A stretch of DNA of 64,000 nt from Ulvibacter algarum. Its GTDB lineage: Bacteria; Bacteroidota; Bacteroidia; Flavobacteriales; Flavobacteriaceae. A model generated the notes under the pieces. That model was not told where the DNA came from. It made no database searches and saw only the letters and a list, made by a program, of their open reading frames with translations. A program made the translations under genes and the position numbers. This document shows, in pieces, positions 7,855-16,490 of the stretch. Positions within the stretch are counted from its first letter, which is position 1; each line of letters starts with the position of its first letter. The stretch covers positions 868,001 through 932,000 of the forward strand of contig CANLBJ010000001.1 in NCBI GenBank assembly GCA_947488905.1, in the 5' to 3' direction.

Positions 7855-8718
7855 TTAGCCTAAATATGTTTTTAAAATCGTGCTTCTAGAGGTATGTTTT
7901 AATCTTCTCACAGCTTTTTCTTTAATCTGTCGCACACGCTCGCGCGTTAGGTCAAAGGTATTACCTATTTCTTCAAGAGTCAAGGGGTGTTGCTCAGAAA
8001 GTCCAAAATAAAGTTTTATTACATCTGCTTCACGCGGTGTTAGCGTTTCTAGAGCACGCGAAATCTCTGTGCGTAAAGATTCTAATAACAAGGCATCATC
8101 TGGGTTAGGAGATTCTCCTGTGTTTAATACGTCATAAAGATTATAATCTTCACCATCTGCAAGTGGTGCATCCATAGAGATGCTACGAGCAGTGTTTTTC
8201 ATAGATTCTTTGACATCATTAATTGTCATATCTAGCTCTGTTGCAATCTCTTGTGGGCTAGGTGGGCGCTGGTAGGTTTGCTCAAGATGAGCAAATGTCT
8301 TCTTGATTTTATTTATGTTACCTATTTTATTAAGAGGTAAACGTACGGTACGTGCTTGCTCTGCAAGGGCTTGCAGGATGGCTTGTCTTATCCACCATAC
8401 GGCATAAGATATAAATTTAAAGCCACGAGTCTCGTCAAAACGTTGTGCTGCTTTTATTAGACCTAGGTTTCCTTCATTAATAAGATCTGATAGGGTGAGG
8501 CCTTGGTTTTGATACTGTTTTGCTACAGAAACTACAAAACGAAGATTGGCGTTAGTTAGTTTTTCTAACGCTTGCTGGTCTCCGCCTTTAATTTTTTGAG
8601 CTAGTTCTACCTCTTCTTCTGCCGTGATAAGAGCTATTTTGCCTATCTCTTGTAAGTACTTGTCAAGAGATTCTGTCTCTCTGTTAGTAACCTGCTTAGA
8701 AATTTTAAGTTGTCTCAT
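7855..8718 (-). CDS. rpoD: Primary RNA polymerase sigma factor (RpoD/SigA, Bacteroidetes type)
   Basis: A 287-residue sigma-70 protein lacking region 1.1, as is usual for Bacteroidota. Region 1.2 ([12 protein letters not shown]), region 2 with core binding and -10 recognition ([20 protein letters not shown]), region 3 ([13 protein letters not shown]) and region 4 with helix-turn-helix ([18 protein letters not shown]) are all intact. It recognises the TAnnTTTG -7 and TTG -33 promoters of the phylum. It is a single gene with its own terminator. The start [10 protein letters not shown] is the typical flavobacterial N-terminus. Confidence 0.97.
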   Translation of the reverse strand: MRQLKISKQVTNRETESLDKYLQEIGKIALITAEEEVELAQKIKGGDQQALEKLTNANLRFVVSVAKQYQNQGLTLSDLINEGNLGLIKAAQRFDETRGFKFISYAVWWIRQAILQALAEQARTVRLPLNKIGNINKIKKTFAHLEQTYQRPPSPQEIATELDMTINDVKESMKNTARSISMDAPLADGEDYNLYDVLNTGESPNPDDALLLESLRTEISRALETLTPREADVIKLYFGLSEQHPLTLEEIGNTFDLTRERVRQIKEKAVRRLKHTSRSTILKTYLG

Positions 8719-8904
8719 GTACTATTAACAAATAATTTTTACGAACACAACAGCGTGTCATATACTTATACGTAATAAAACACAAAAGGTTACAAAACTT
8801 TTTGAATTATTGTTATTGCACATTATCTATTTCTGAAATATGCCGGGGGGAAGGCTTGTTAGTCTGTTGTAAACAAGCTAAGTGTGTTTTTGAGTTGCCC
8901 TTAG

Positions 8905-9288
8905 TTACAAGACGTTTTTGCTAAAGATATCATCTAAAGTTTTTTTAGGGTCATAAGTTAAGCCTGGGTGTATTTTAGAGCTTTGTATAATTGTACTTCT
9001 GCAAGCAGATAGCCATCTAAACCTGTCAGACATTTCAAACTGTGCTATTTTACCTCCAGTGGGATCACCATCACAAATTAATTTCCATGCATTTAGATAC
9101 TCATTGAGTGTTTCTAATTGCACATCACAAGTAAAAGCATTTAATTTTTCTGGACTGATATGAAATTTTATATCAAGAAACTTATTACGCTTAGAAAAAA
9201 GGATGACACCTATATTAAAGAATTCTTCTCGTTCTACTTTAGGCACAATTCTTATTATGGCATATTCAAATGTGTGTTTATCTTGCAT
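8905..9288 (-). CDS. DUF3037 family protein (127 aa)
   Basis: A small cytoplasmic protein beginning FEYAIIRIVPKVEREEFFNIGVI, the recognisable DUF3037 signature, with RFRWLSACRSTIIQSS in the second half. The function of the family is unknown, but it is repeatedly encoded next to HipA-like kinases, as here. Its start overlaps the end of the kinase-like gene by 11 bases, so the two are translated together. It is the last gene of the HAD/HipA-like/DUF3037 operon. Confidence 0.82.
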   Translation of the reverse strand: MQDKHTFEYAIIRIVPKVEREEFFNIGVILFSKRNKFLDIKFHISPEKLNAFTCDVQLETLNEYLNAWKLICDGDPTGGKIAQFEMSDRFRWLSACRSTIIQSSKIHPGLTYDPKKTLDDIFSKNVL

Positions 9289-10057
9289 CTTCGGCTTCTT
9301 TAACTAATAAGTCAATCTTTGAAAGTCTTGATTTTAAATACTGAATATATGCATCTCTCATTTGTGTAATAGTCATAACATCAGACACGCTTAAAAGCCA
9401 TTCTTCTGGTATTTTTGAGACGATTTCTATAATTGTATCTTCATTTATTAAGTGTTTAATTTCTGTTGAAGCCTCTTTTAAACTCGTTGCGCTTTGTAAA
9501 AGCACGTGATCTTTAATAAGCGGAAACGTTCTTGTTAAATGATTTTCCCAATTTTTCCAGTCGTGATGAAAATAAAAACTGGCTCCATTATCAATTACCC
9601 AAAGCTCATGATTCCATTGTAAGAGATTTGTGTTTTTAGCAGTTCTGTCTATGTTGCTAATTATGCTGTCTAATAACACCACTTTTGAAGCCGTCATAGC
9701 GTCTATAGTGCTCACAACAGGGTCAAAAGTGATAGCTCCAGATAAAAAATGTAAACCTAGATTGAGGCCTACACTAAATTTGAGTAAGTCTTGAATTTCT
9801 TCATCAGGTTCAGTTTTACTAAAAGAATCGTCGAGATTCATGAAAACTAACTCTGGTACTTTTAAATTAATTGCTCTTGCAATTTCTCCTCCTAGAAGCT
9901 CTGCTATTAATGCTTTAACACCTTGACCAGCTCCTCTAAATTTTAAAACATATAAAAAATCATCATCTGCTTTAACTAAAGCTGGCAGTGAGCCACCTTC
10001 TCTTAAAGGTTGTAGATATTGAATGACATTTACTGTTCTAATATTGACTTTATCCAT
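9278..10057 (-). CDS. HipA-like kinase-domain protein (259 aa)
   Basis: This protein resembles the stand-alone HipA-like kinase family (HipA_2) rather than canonical HipA. Visible elements are the nucleotide-loop-like PALVKADDDFLYVLKFRGAGQG, a catalytic-loop-like region LDSIISNIDRTAKNTNLL with Asp and Asn placed as in HipA, and the metal site IDNGASFYF. It has no HipB antitoxin gene beside it; the partner is the DUF3037 protein, overlapping by 11 bases. Canonical HipA phosphorylates glutamyl-tRNA synthetase; the target here is unknown. It lies five bases after the HAD gene. Confidence 0.72.
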   Translation of the reverse strand: MDKVNIRTVNVIQYLQPLREGGSLPALVKADDDFLYVLKFRGAGQGVKALIAELLGGEIARAINLKVPELVFMNLDDSFSKTEPDEEIQDLLKFSVGLNLGLHFLSGAITFDPVVSTIDAMTASKVVLLDSIISNIDRTAKNTNLLQWNHELWVIDNGASFYFHHDWKNWENHLTRTFPLIKDHVLLQSATSLKEASTEIKHLINEDTIIEIVSKIPEEWLLSVSDVMTITQMRDAYIQYLKSRLSKIDLLVKEAEDAR

Positions 10058-10062
10058 ACCTA

Positions 10063-10722
10063 TTATTTAAAAACAGGAGCAATCAACTCGTGTTTAATCT
10101 CATTAAAAGTAGATACCACCTTATCTGCCTTAGAGTAATCTTGATCTGTAGAGTGTTTACTGTCATAACCTACAACATAAATACCTGCGCCATTTGCTGC
10201 TTTAATACCATTGCTAGAGTCTTCAATAACCATACAGTGTTCACGAGGGTGTCCTGCTGCTTCTGCTGCTTTTATAAAAATTTCTGGATGCGGTTTGCTT
10301 TCTTTTAGATCTGCACCACTCAGCTTTGCTACAAAGTATTTGTTGAGGTCAAAACGGTCAAAAATTCTATCAATATTAGGCATCGAGGCAGAAGACGCAA
10401 GAACTAGTGTGAGACCATTAGAGTGATAATCTTTTATTAAATCTAGCACACCATCTAGTAGTTGTAATGAGCTATCATTTTCAAACAAGTATTTAAAATG
10501 TTTTCTTTTAACAGCTACAAGTGTCTCTGGTTTTTCAGAAATTGTAAACATGTCTACCAGTTTTTTACAAATGTTTAAAGTAGACTGCCCTGTAAAACTA
10601 GTGTATAGTGTTTCAGAAACATCAATACTCATGTCATTAAACATTAAAAAATAAGCTTTACGGTGCAAGGGTTCTGTGTCTACAATTACCCCATCCATAT
10701 CAAATAAAACAGCCTTTAACAT
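10063..10722 (-). CDS. HAD-family hydrolase, beta-phosphoglucomutase-like
   Basis: A 219-residue HAD subfamily IA protein. Motif I is DMDGVIVDTEP (nucleophile Asp9 and acid/base Asp11), motif II is VLASSAS, a conserved Lys is in ESKPHPEIF, and motif IV is VIEDSSNGI. The cap domain lies between motifs I and II. Members are beta-phosphoglucomutases or small sugar-phosphate phosphatases; the substrate cannot be read from the sequence. It is the first gene of a three-gene operon; on the minus strand a perfect -7 box TAACTTTG (10819-10812) lies about 90 bases upstream. Confidence 0.85.
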   Translation of the reverse strand: MLKAVLFDMDGVIVDTEPLHRKAYFLMFNDMSIDVSETLYTSFTGQSTLNICKKLVDMFTISEKPETLVAVKRKHFKYLFENDSSLQLLDGVLDLIKDYHSNGLTLVLASSASMPNIDRIFDRFDLNKYFVAKLSGADLKESKPHPEIFIKAAEAAGHPREHCMVIEDSSNGIKAANGAGIYVVGYDSKHSTDQDYSKADKVVSTFNEIKHELIAPVFK

Positions 10723-10942
10723 ACTATAGTAATTTTTAAATTTTTAACCAATTTGGTTCTAGTGCATCTTCATAAATACTTTTAGATATTTATGTAAAAT
10801 GTCTTATGGGGCAAAGTTACTAGTTAAAAGTGAATCAAGGATTGATCTTTTATCCAAATATCATATGATGCAATTAGGGAGTTCTTTGAGTATTCTAAAT
10901 TTAATTTACATTTACTAAAATCTTTTAAACTCAAATAACTCA

Positions 10943-12265
10943 ATGGATAGCACTAAAAAAAATTATACGTCTGCATTTATTATTGTTACTGTGCTTTTTT
11001 TTCTGTGGGGTTTTATTACTGTGCTTGTAGATAGCTTAATACCTAGGTTAAAAGATGTTTTTGAGCTTTCTTATTTTCAGGCAGGGCTAGTTCAATTTGC
11101 TTTTTTTGCAGCCTATTTTTTCTTTTCTGTTCCGGCTGGTTGGTTATTGTCAAAAATAGGATACCAAAAAGGAGTTGTGCTTGGTTTATCAATAATGGCA
11201 ATAGGTTGTTTGTTATTTTGGCCTGCTGCAGGAGAGCGCATGTTTGGCGTTTTTCTATTAGGATATTTTACACTTGCTGCTGGTATAACGGTATTGCAAG
11301 TTGCGGCAAATCCTTATGTTGCGGTGCTGGGTAGTGAAGATGGTGCCTCTAGTAGATTAAATTTATCACAAGCTTTTAACTCACTTGGAACAGCAATAGC
11401 GCCTTTAATTGGGGCCTCATATTTATTGAGTGATACCATTATGTCTAGTGATGCAATTAGTGCGATGACACAACAAAATCAAGATGCTTATTTTGTAAAT
11501 GAGGCAGCGGCAGTACAAACACCATTCTTAGTATTAGCTAGTTGTATAGGTATAATTGCGTTACTTTTTATGTTTATTAGATTGCCAAAAATTTTACAAG
11601 AAAGTCCTAGACATGGCTATATTAAGTTGTTAAGTGACAAATATGTTTTAATGGGAGTGCTAGGTATTTTTTTATATGTAGGCGCAGAGGTAGCGATAGG
11701 TAGCTATTTAGCAAATTACTTTATGGAAATGAATATGGCATCAATAATATTAAATAACGAAACCATGAGTGGCATTGCCTCTAGTTTTCTCAATACAGAC
11801 TTAGCTAATGTTGATGCAAAAGCTGTTGTAGGAACATTTGTAGTTTTTTACTGGAGTGGCGCTATGGTAGGTAGATTTATTGGTTCTTACCTAACTAGAG
11901 TCATAAAACCTGGTTTTGTGCTTGCTATATTTGCAAGTATAGCAATCTTATTGTTATTAATATCTATGTCTACAACGGGACTTGTAGCTATGTGGTCTAT
12001 TCTTGCCGTTGGGTTATTTAACTCTATTATGTTTCCAACCATTTTTACATTAACACTTGATGGACAAGGGGATTTTAAGCCTCAAATATCTGGTTTATTG
12101 TGTATGGCAATTGTAGGTGGTGCACTAGTACCGCCTCTTTTTGGGTTGCTTACAGATAGTCTAGGTTTTAAAATGGCTTTCATTTTAGTTATCATTTGTT
12201 ACGCTTATATTTTATTTTTTGGTTATATAAAACAAAAGAATAATAAAACTTTTCAAGCGATATAA
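10943..12265 (+). CDS. Sugar MFS transporter (FucP/glucose-galactose family)
   Basis: A 440-residue, 12-helix major facilitator. The N-terminal FLWGFITVLVDSLIPRLKDVFEL and the QVAANPYVAVLG segment in helix 4-5, followed by SRLNLSQAFNSLGTAIAPLIG, are hallmarks of the FucP/HexP-like sugar:proton symporters of Bacteroidota. A long central loop separates the two halves, as usual. It transports a hexose such as glucose, galactose, fucose or mannose; the exact sugar is not determinable. It is a single gene, divergent from the HAD operon. Confidence 0.85.
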   Translation: MDSTKKNYTSAFIIVTVLFFLWGFITVLVDSLIPRLKDVFELSYFQAGLVQFAFFAAYFFFSVPAGWLLSKIGYQKGVVLGLSIMAIGCLLFWPAAGERMFGVFLLGYFTLAAGITVLQVAANPYVAVLGSEDGASSRLNLSQAFNSLGTAIAPLIGASYLLSDTIMSSDAISAMTQQNQDAYFVNEAAAVQTPFLVLASCIGIIALLFMFIRLPKILQESPRHGYIKLLSDKYVLMGVLGIFLYVGAEVAIGSYLANYFMEMNMASIILNNETMSGIASSFLNTDLANVDAKAVVGTFVVFYWSGAMVGRFIGSYLTRVIKPGFVLAIFASIAILLLLISMSTTGLVAMWSILAVGLFNSIMFPTIFTLTLDGQGDFKPQISGLLCMAIVGGALVPPLFGLLTDSLGFKMAFILVIICYAYILFFGYIKQKNNKTFQAI

Positions 12266-12478
12266 TTAGGTTAATTTCTGAAATTTTCTGTTAGATTTTA
12301 CTCTGTTAGGTAGCTTTTACAGTACTCAAATATTTAGCAAAGTTCAAATCGTTCCTATTTCCGAAGTGATAATAATCTTAATAAAATATCATATCATTAC
12401 ATATCACTTTAAATTACGATATTTGCAGTAAGAAAATGATTCATTCTTTTAGAATCATTCGCCTAAAACCTTCAGATT

Positions 12479-13642
12479 ATGGCAAAAGAGATTAAAAATT
12501 TAAAAGATTTACAAAATACAGAGTATTCATTGCGTAAACTCTTTGATGAGGCAGAAGACTTTCTTCCGCTTTTAGGTACAGACTATGTAGAACTTTATGT
12601 AGGTAATGCCAAGCAGGCTGCTCATTATTATAAAACAGCTTTTGGTTTTCAGAGTGAGGCTTATGCAGGTTTAGAAACTGGTGTTAAAGACCGAGTTTCT
12701 TATGTTGTAAAGCAAGGAAAAATAAGATTAATGCTTACCTCTCCTCTTAAGGAAGGTGGTGAGATTAATCGTCATATCAATGAGCACGGTGATGCAGCAA
12801 AAGTGATTGCATTATGGGTGCCAGATGCAACTAAGTCTTTTGAAGAAACTACAAAACGTGGCGCAAAACCTTATATGGAGCCTACAAGAGAAGAGGACGA
12901 GCACGGTTGGGTTATTAAATCTGGTATTTATACTTATGGGGAGACTGTTCATATATTTATTGAGCGTGAAAATTATAACGGACTATTTCTTCCAGGATTT
13001 GTAAAGTGGGAATCTCATTTTAACCCAGAACCAGTAGGGCTTAAGTTTATTGACCATGTAGTAGGAAATGTAGGTTGGGGAGAGATGAACAAGTGGTGTG
13101 AGTTCTATGCAAAAACAATGGGGTTTGCACAGATTATCAGTTTTGCAGATGATGACATTGCAACAGATTATACGGCATTAATGTCTAAGGTGATGAGTAA
13201 TGGTAACGGTCGTATCAAGTTTCCTATCAACGAACCAGCAAAAGGAAAAAAGAAATCTCAAATAGAAGAATATCTTGACTTTTATGGAGGAGCCGGTGTT
13301 CAACATTTAGCTTTAGCAACAGATGATATTGTAGCAACAGTAAGCGCAATGCGTGATCGTGGTGTTGAGTTTTTATACGTGCCAGATACATATTATGATG
13401 ATGTTCTAGAACGTGTGGGCGAGATTGATGAAGATATTGAAGTACTTAAAAAGCATGGTATCTTAATTGATCGTGATGAAGAAGGGTATTTACTTCAATT
13501 ATTTACAAACAACATTTTAGATAGACCAACTATGTTTATTGAGGTGATACAACGTAAAGGAGCTCAATCTTTTGGCGTTGGAAACTTTAAAGCTTTATTT
13601 GAAGCTATAGAAAGACAACAAGAAAAGCGCGGTACGCTTTAA
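12479..13642 (+). CDS. hppD: 4-hydroxyphenylpyruvate dioxygenase
   Basis: A 387-residue two-domain vicinal-oxygen-chelate enzyme. The iron ligands His193 (FIDHVVGN), His276 (GVQHLALATDDI) and Glu355 (MFIEVIQRKG) are all present, as is the C-terminal ERQQEKRGTL helix that gates the active site. It converts 4-hydroxyphenylpyruvate to homogentisate in tyrosine degradation. A -7-like GATATTTG (12418-12425) lies about 55 bases before the ATG. Homogentisate dioxygenase, often adjacent, is not here. A strong terminator follows the gene. Confidence 0.96.
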   Translation: MAKEIKNLKDLQNTEYSLRKLFDEAEDFLPLLGTDYVELYVGNAKQAAHYYKTAFGFQSEAYAGLETGVKDRVSYVVKQGKIRLMLTSPLKEGGEINRHINEHGDAAKVIALWVPDATKSFEETTKRGAKPYMEPTREEDEHGWVIKSGIYTYGETVHIFIERENYNGLFLPGFVKWESHFNPEPVGLKFIDHVVGNVGWGEMNKWCEFYAKTMGFAQIISFADDDIATDYTALMSKVMSNGNGRIKFPINEPAKGKKKSQIEEYLDFYGGAGVQHLALATDDIVATVSAMRDRGVEFLYVPDTYYDDVLERVGEIDEDIEVLKKHGILIDRDEEGYLLQLFTNNILDRPTMFIEVIQRKGAQSFGVGNFKALFEAIERQQEKRGTL

Positions 13643-13666
13643 TGATCAATTATTAAATACAAGTTT

Positions 13667-13697
13667 AAAAGCCACTTCTTAAGGAGTGGCTTTTTTT
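13667..13697 (+). terminator. Intrinsic terminator after hppD
   Basis: Ten-base stem AAAAGCCACT/AGTGGCTTTT with an 8-base loop, running into seven T. It lies 25 bases after the hppD stop. Confidence 0.88.
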
Positions 13698-13711
13698 ATT
13701 AATTTTGTAAA

Positions 13712-14275
13712 ATGAAAAATACCTTACAAGAACTTATCGCTTCTAGAAGATCTGTATTCCCAGCACAGTATAATAATGAACCTATTACAAAAGCAGAAAT
13801 AAATGCAATGCTTGAAGCTGCAAACTGGGCACCTACGCACAGACGTACAGAGCCTTGGAGATTTAAGGTGTTACAAGGGGAGTCAAAATCTTCTTTAGGA
13901 AGCTTTCTTGCAAACAAGTATAAAGAAACAACTGAGAAGTTTTCTGAAATGAAGTTTAATAAAATTTCTCAAAAAATGGAGCAGAGTACTGTACTGATAG
14001 CAATCTGTATGCAGCGTGACCCAAAGGAGAGTGTCCCAGAATGGGAAGAAGTAGCTGCGGTGTCTATGGCAGTACAAAATATGTGGTTAGTGGCGCACGA
14101 TCTAAAGATAGGAGCATACTGGAGTAGTCCGGCTATGATAAAAGAAATGCATGACTTTTTTGATTTTAATGAAGGAGAGCAATGTCTTGGGTTTTTATAT
14201 ATGGGTAAATATGATGACGACCTTGAACCCGGAATTAGAAATTCTAGTATTGAAGATAAAGTAGTGTGGTTGTAA
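13712..14275 (+). CDS. Nitroreductase-family FMN oxidoreductase
   Basis: A 187-residue protein with the nitroreductase fold signatures: SRRSVFPAQYNNEPI at the N-terminus (FMN phosphate-binding Arg-Arg-Ser), EAANWAPTHRRTEPWRF, AVQNMWLVAHDLKIGAYWSSP and a C-terminal glycine-rich LGFLYMGK. It resembles YdjA-type small nitroreductases, FMN-dependent and NAD(P)H-using. The physiological substrate is unknown. It is transcribed separately from hppD, starting 15 bases after that gene's terminator. Confidence 0.88.
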   Translation: MKNTLQELIASRRSVFPAQYNNEPITKAEINAMLEAANWAPTHRRTEPWRFKVLQGESKSSLGSFLANKYKETTEKFSEMKFNKISQKMEQSTVLIAICMQRDPKESVPEWEEVAAVSMAVQNMWLVAHDLKIGAYWSSPAMIKEMHDFFDFNEGEQCLGFLYMGKYDDDLEPGIRNSSIEDKVVWL

Positions 14276-14371
14276 GTTGTTTTTTATTTAACAATTTATA
14301 TCAAAGCTTAAGGCAAGTGTAAACATTTCATAATATAGAATTAACAGTAGCGCTTCTTATTACAAGTAAGT

Positions 14372-16234
14372 TTGAGGGTTAAAATATACCTTGTGAACGT
14401 TTTAATTTTGTTGCCTAAGCTCGCTAAAAAAGCAGTGCTATTTATTTCAATATTTTTATTTTGCACTAGTTGCAACCACATTGATAGTTATGAGGTTAAA
14501 ACCCAAACATTCAATACTCTTTTAGAAGAGGTAGAGCTATCTGCAAAAATACTAGACAAAAGTGCCACTGCATTTCAGTTACAAAATCTACCATTAGATT
14601 CTTTAAAAGCTCACATACTAAACACTCGAAATACATATAAGAAAGTTGAGTTTTTTATAGCCTATTACAATCCAGATTTTACAAATTCGCACTTAAATGG
14701 TGCGCCATTGCTAAAGATTAAAAAATCTGGAAATGAGCCTAGTGTGATTCCTCCAGAAGGCTTGCAGGTCTTAGATGAGTTAATTTTTTCTGAAGATGCA
14801 GAAGAAGAGCGAGTTCAGATTGCAGCAGTTGCAAAAAAGTTTAATGCAAACTTTTCATTGATTGCAACAGCATTAAAAACCGTAAGACCATCTGTTACAG
14901 ATTTAGTTAATGCCGCAAGATTGCAACTAGTAAGAATATTTACACTGGGAGTCACAGGTTTTGACACTCCGGGTTCTGTAAACGCTTTACAAGAAGCTCA
15001 AGTCTCACTAAATGCAATGAAGCAATTGATTGAAGAAGAATCTATCGCTTTAAAAATTCCTGAAATTAAATCATCACTACTACTTATTGATCGCGCAAAT
15101 GATGCGTTGTCAAAAAGTACTTTTGATGATTTTGATAGATTGCTGTTTCTTACAGAATATATAGATCCATTATATAAAAAACTAGGTGCTTTACCTATTA
15201 ATAAAAATTCTGGAATGCTCCATAATAACACGTCTTGGAATCCTGAAAGCACAAGTATTTTTTCGGCAAATTTTTTAGACCCTTATTATTTTACTCAATT
15301 AAGTGAAAAAGAAGATTCTCAAGGTCTGCGTGATTTAGGCGAAATGTTATTTTACGATACTATTTTGAGTGAAGATAAAAGCATGAGTTGTGCTAGCTGC
15401 CACAAACCCGAAATGGCTTTTACAGATGGAGTAATAAAATCTGTTGCTAGTATTGAGGGTACAACTGTATTAAGAAATTCTCCCACCTTATTAAATGCTG
15501 TATATGCAGAACGGTATTTTTATGACGTGCGTGCTTTTAGTTTAGAGCAGCAGGTAGAGCATGTTATTTTTAACCCAAAAGAGTTTAATACTAGATATAG
15601 TGATTTATTACAACGCTTAAATGACAAGCAAGAATATGAAGACACATTTAAAGAAATTTTTGGCAGTGAAGTGATTTCTAGAGAGCAGTTTGCAAGTGCT
15701 TTAAGTTCTTATGTATTGTCACTTCAATCACACAACAGCACCTTTGATAAATATGTGAGAGGCGAAATAAACCAAATAGATGAAAATATTAAAAGAGGCT
15801 TTAATCTCTTTACAGGAAAAGCAGCTTGTGCTACGTGTCATTTTTCACCAACTTTTTCAGGCTTAGTTCCGCCATTGTTTATAGATTCTGAAACTGAAAT
15901 TTTAGGGGTTTTAAAAAGTCCTTTAGATATTACACCTACACTAGATACTGATGAGGGAAGATGGGAAAATAAGATTGCTAGTGAAAGAGCATTTATTTAT
16001 GAGAAGTCTTTTAAAACTACAACTGTAAGGAACATTGCTTTAACTGCGCCTTATTTTCACAATGGTGCTTATAGTACTCTAGAACAGGTGCTCGACTTCT
16101 ATAATAAAGGAGGTGGCGCAGGTGTAGGTTTAAATGTGACTAACCAGACATTGCCAGAAACACCATTAGAGTTAACTGCTGCAGAAATTGACGATATAAT
16201 TACATTTATGAATTCTTTAAGTGAGCAATTGTAA
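14372..16234 (+). CDS. Lipoprotein di-heme cytochrome c peroxidase with N-terminal imelysin-like domain
   Basis: A 620-residue protein. A lipoprotein-type signal ends at about Cys34 (LFCTSC). Residues 40-280 are helical and contain GAPLLKI and PPEGLQVLDELIF, resembling the imelysin/EfeO-like helical fold. From about 315 the MauG/CcpA-type domain begins, with heme motifs CASCH at 340-344 and CATCH at 486-490. Such enzymes reduce peroxide or oxidise protein side chains in the periplasm. The start is unsure: TTG at 14372 is given, GTG at 14393 also leaves a working signal. A secreted PhoX-like gene follows 256 bases later on the same strand. Confidence 0.8.
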   Translation: MRVKIYLVNVLILLPKLAKKAVLFISIFLFCTSCNHIDSYEVKTQTFNTLLEEVELSAKILDKSATAFQLQNLPLDSLKAHILNTRNTYKKVEFFIAYYNPDFTNSHLNGAPLLKIKKSGNEPSVIPPEGLQVLDELIFSEDAEEERVQIAAVAKKFNANFSLIATALKTVRPSVTDLVNAARLQLVRIFTLGVTGFDTPGSVNALQEAQVSLNAMKQLIEEESIALKIPEIKSSLLLIDRANDALSKSTFDDFDRLLFLTEYIDPLYKKLGALPINKNSGMLHNNTSWNPESTSIFSANFLDPYYFTQLSEKEDSQGLRDLGEMLFYDTILSEDKSMSCASCHKPEMAFTDGVIKSVASIEGTTVLRNSPTLLNAVYAERYFYDVRAFSLEQQVEHVIFNPKEFNTRYSDLLQRLNDKQEYEDTFKEIFGSEVISREQFASALSSYVLSLQSHNSTFDKYVRGEINQIDENIKRGFNLFTGKAACATCHFSPTFSGLVPPLFIDSETEILGVLKSPLDITPTLDTDEGRWENKIASERAFIYEKSFKTTTVRNIALTAPYFHNGAYSTLEQVLDFYNKGGGAGVGLNVTNQTLPETPLELTAAEIDDIITFMNSLSEQL

Positions 16235-16454
16235 TTGCATCACCTAATTAGTTTTTTAATTTTGATTGTTAATTATGTAAACTACTCACAGTTAAAGCAT
16301 CAAGATTTATCTTAACTTCTATTTAAAATAGCCTTTACATTTAGATTCTTTTTTATTGTTTTAGATGATGTTTAGTTAATATAAAATGGACTTAGTTAAT
16401 AGTTTTATGACATAGCGATAAGATTAAGTAATCACGTTTCAGAAATTAGACTTC

Positions 16455-16462
16455 TAGTTTTG
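16455..16462 (+). promoter_or_regulatory. -7 promoter element of the PhoX-like gene
   Basis: TAGTTTTG matches the Bacteroidota -7 consensus TAnnTTTG exactly and lies 28 bases before the ATG at 16491. The rest of the 256-base intergenic region is AT-rich with no other structure I can support; no good -33 match is visible. Confidence 0.5.
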
Positions 16463-16490
16463 TGTCAACTTAAAACTTAATTAAAAAACT

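Noticed and set aside
8853-8880. Hairpin GGCTTGTT/AACAAGCT downstream of the DUF3037 gene as a terminator
   Set aside because: No T-run follows on the minus strand and the stem is weak; it may be incidental.
9278-10057. A canonical hipBA toxin-antitoxin locus
   Set aside because: There is no HipB-type helix-turn-helix gene next to it, and the protein is much shorter than HipA.
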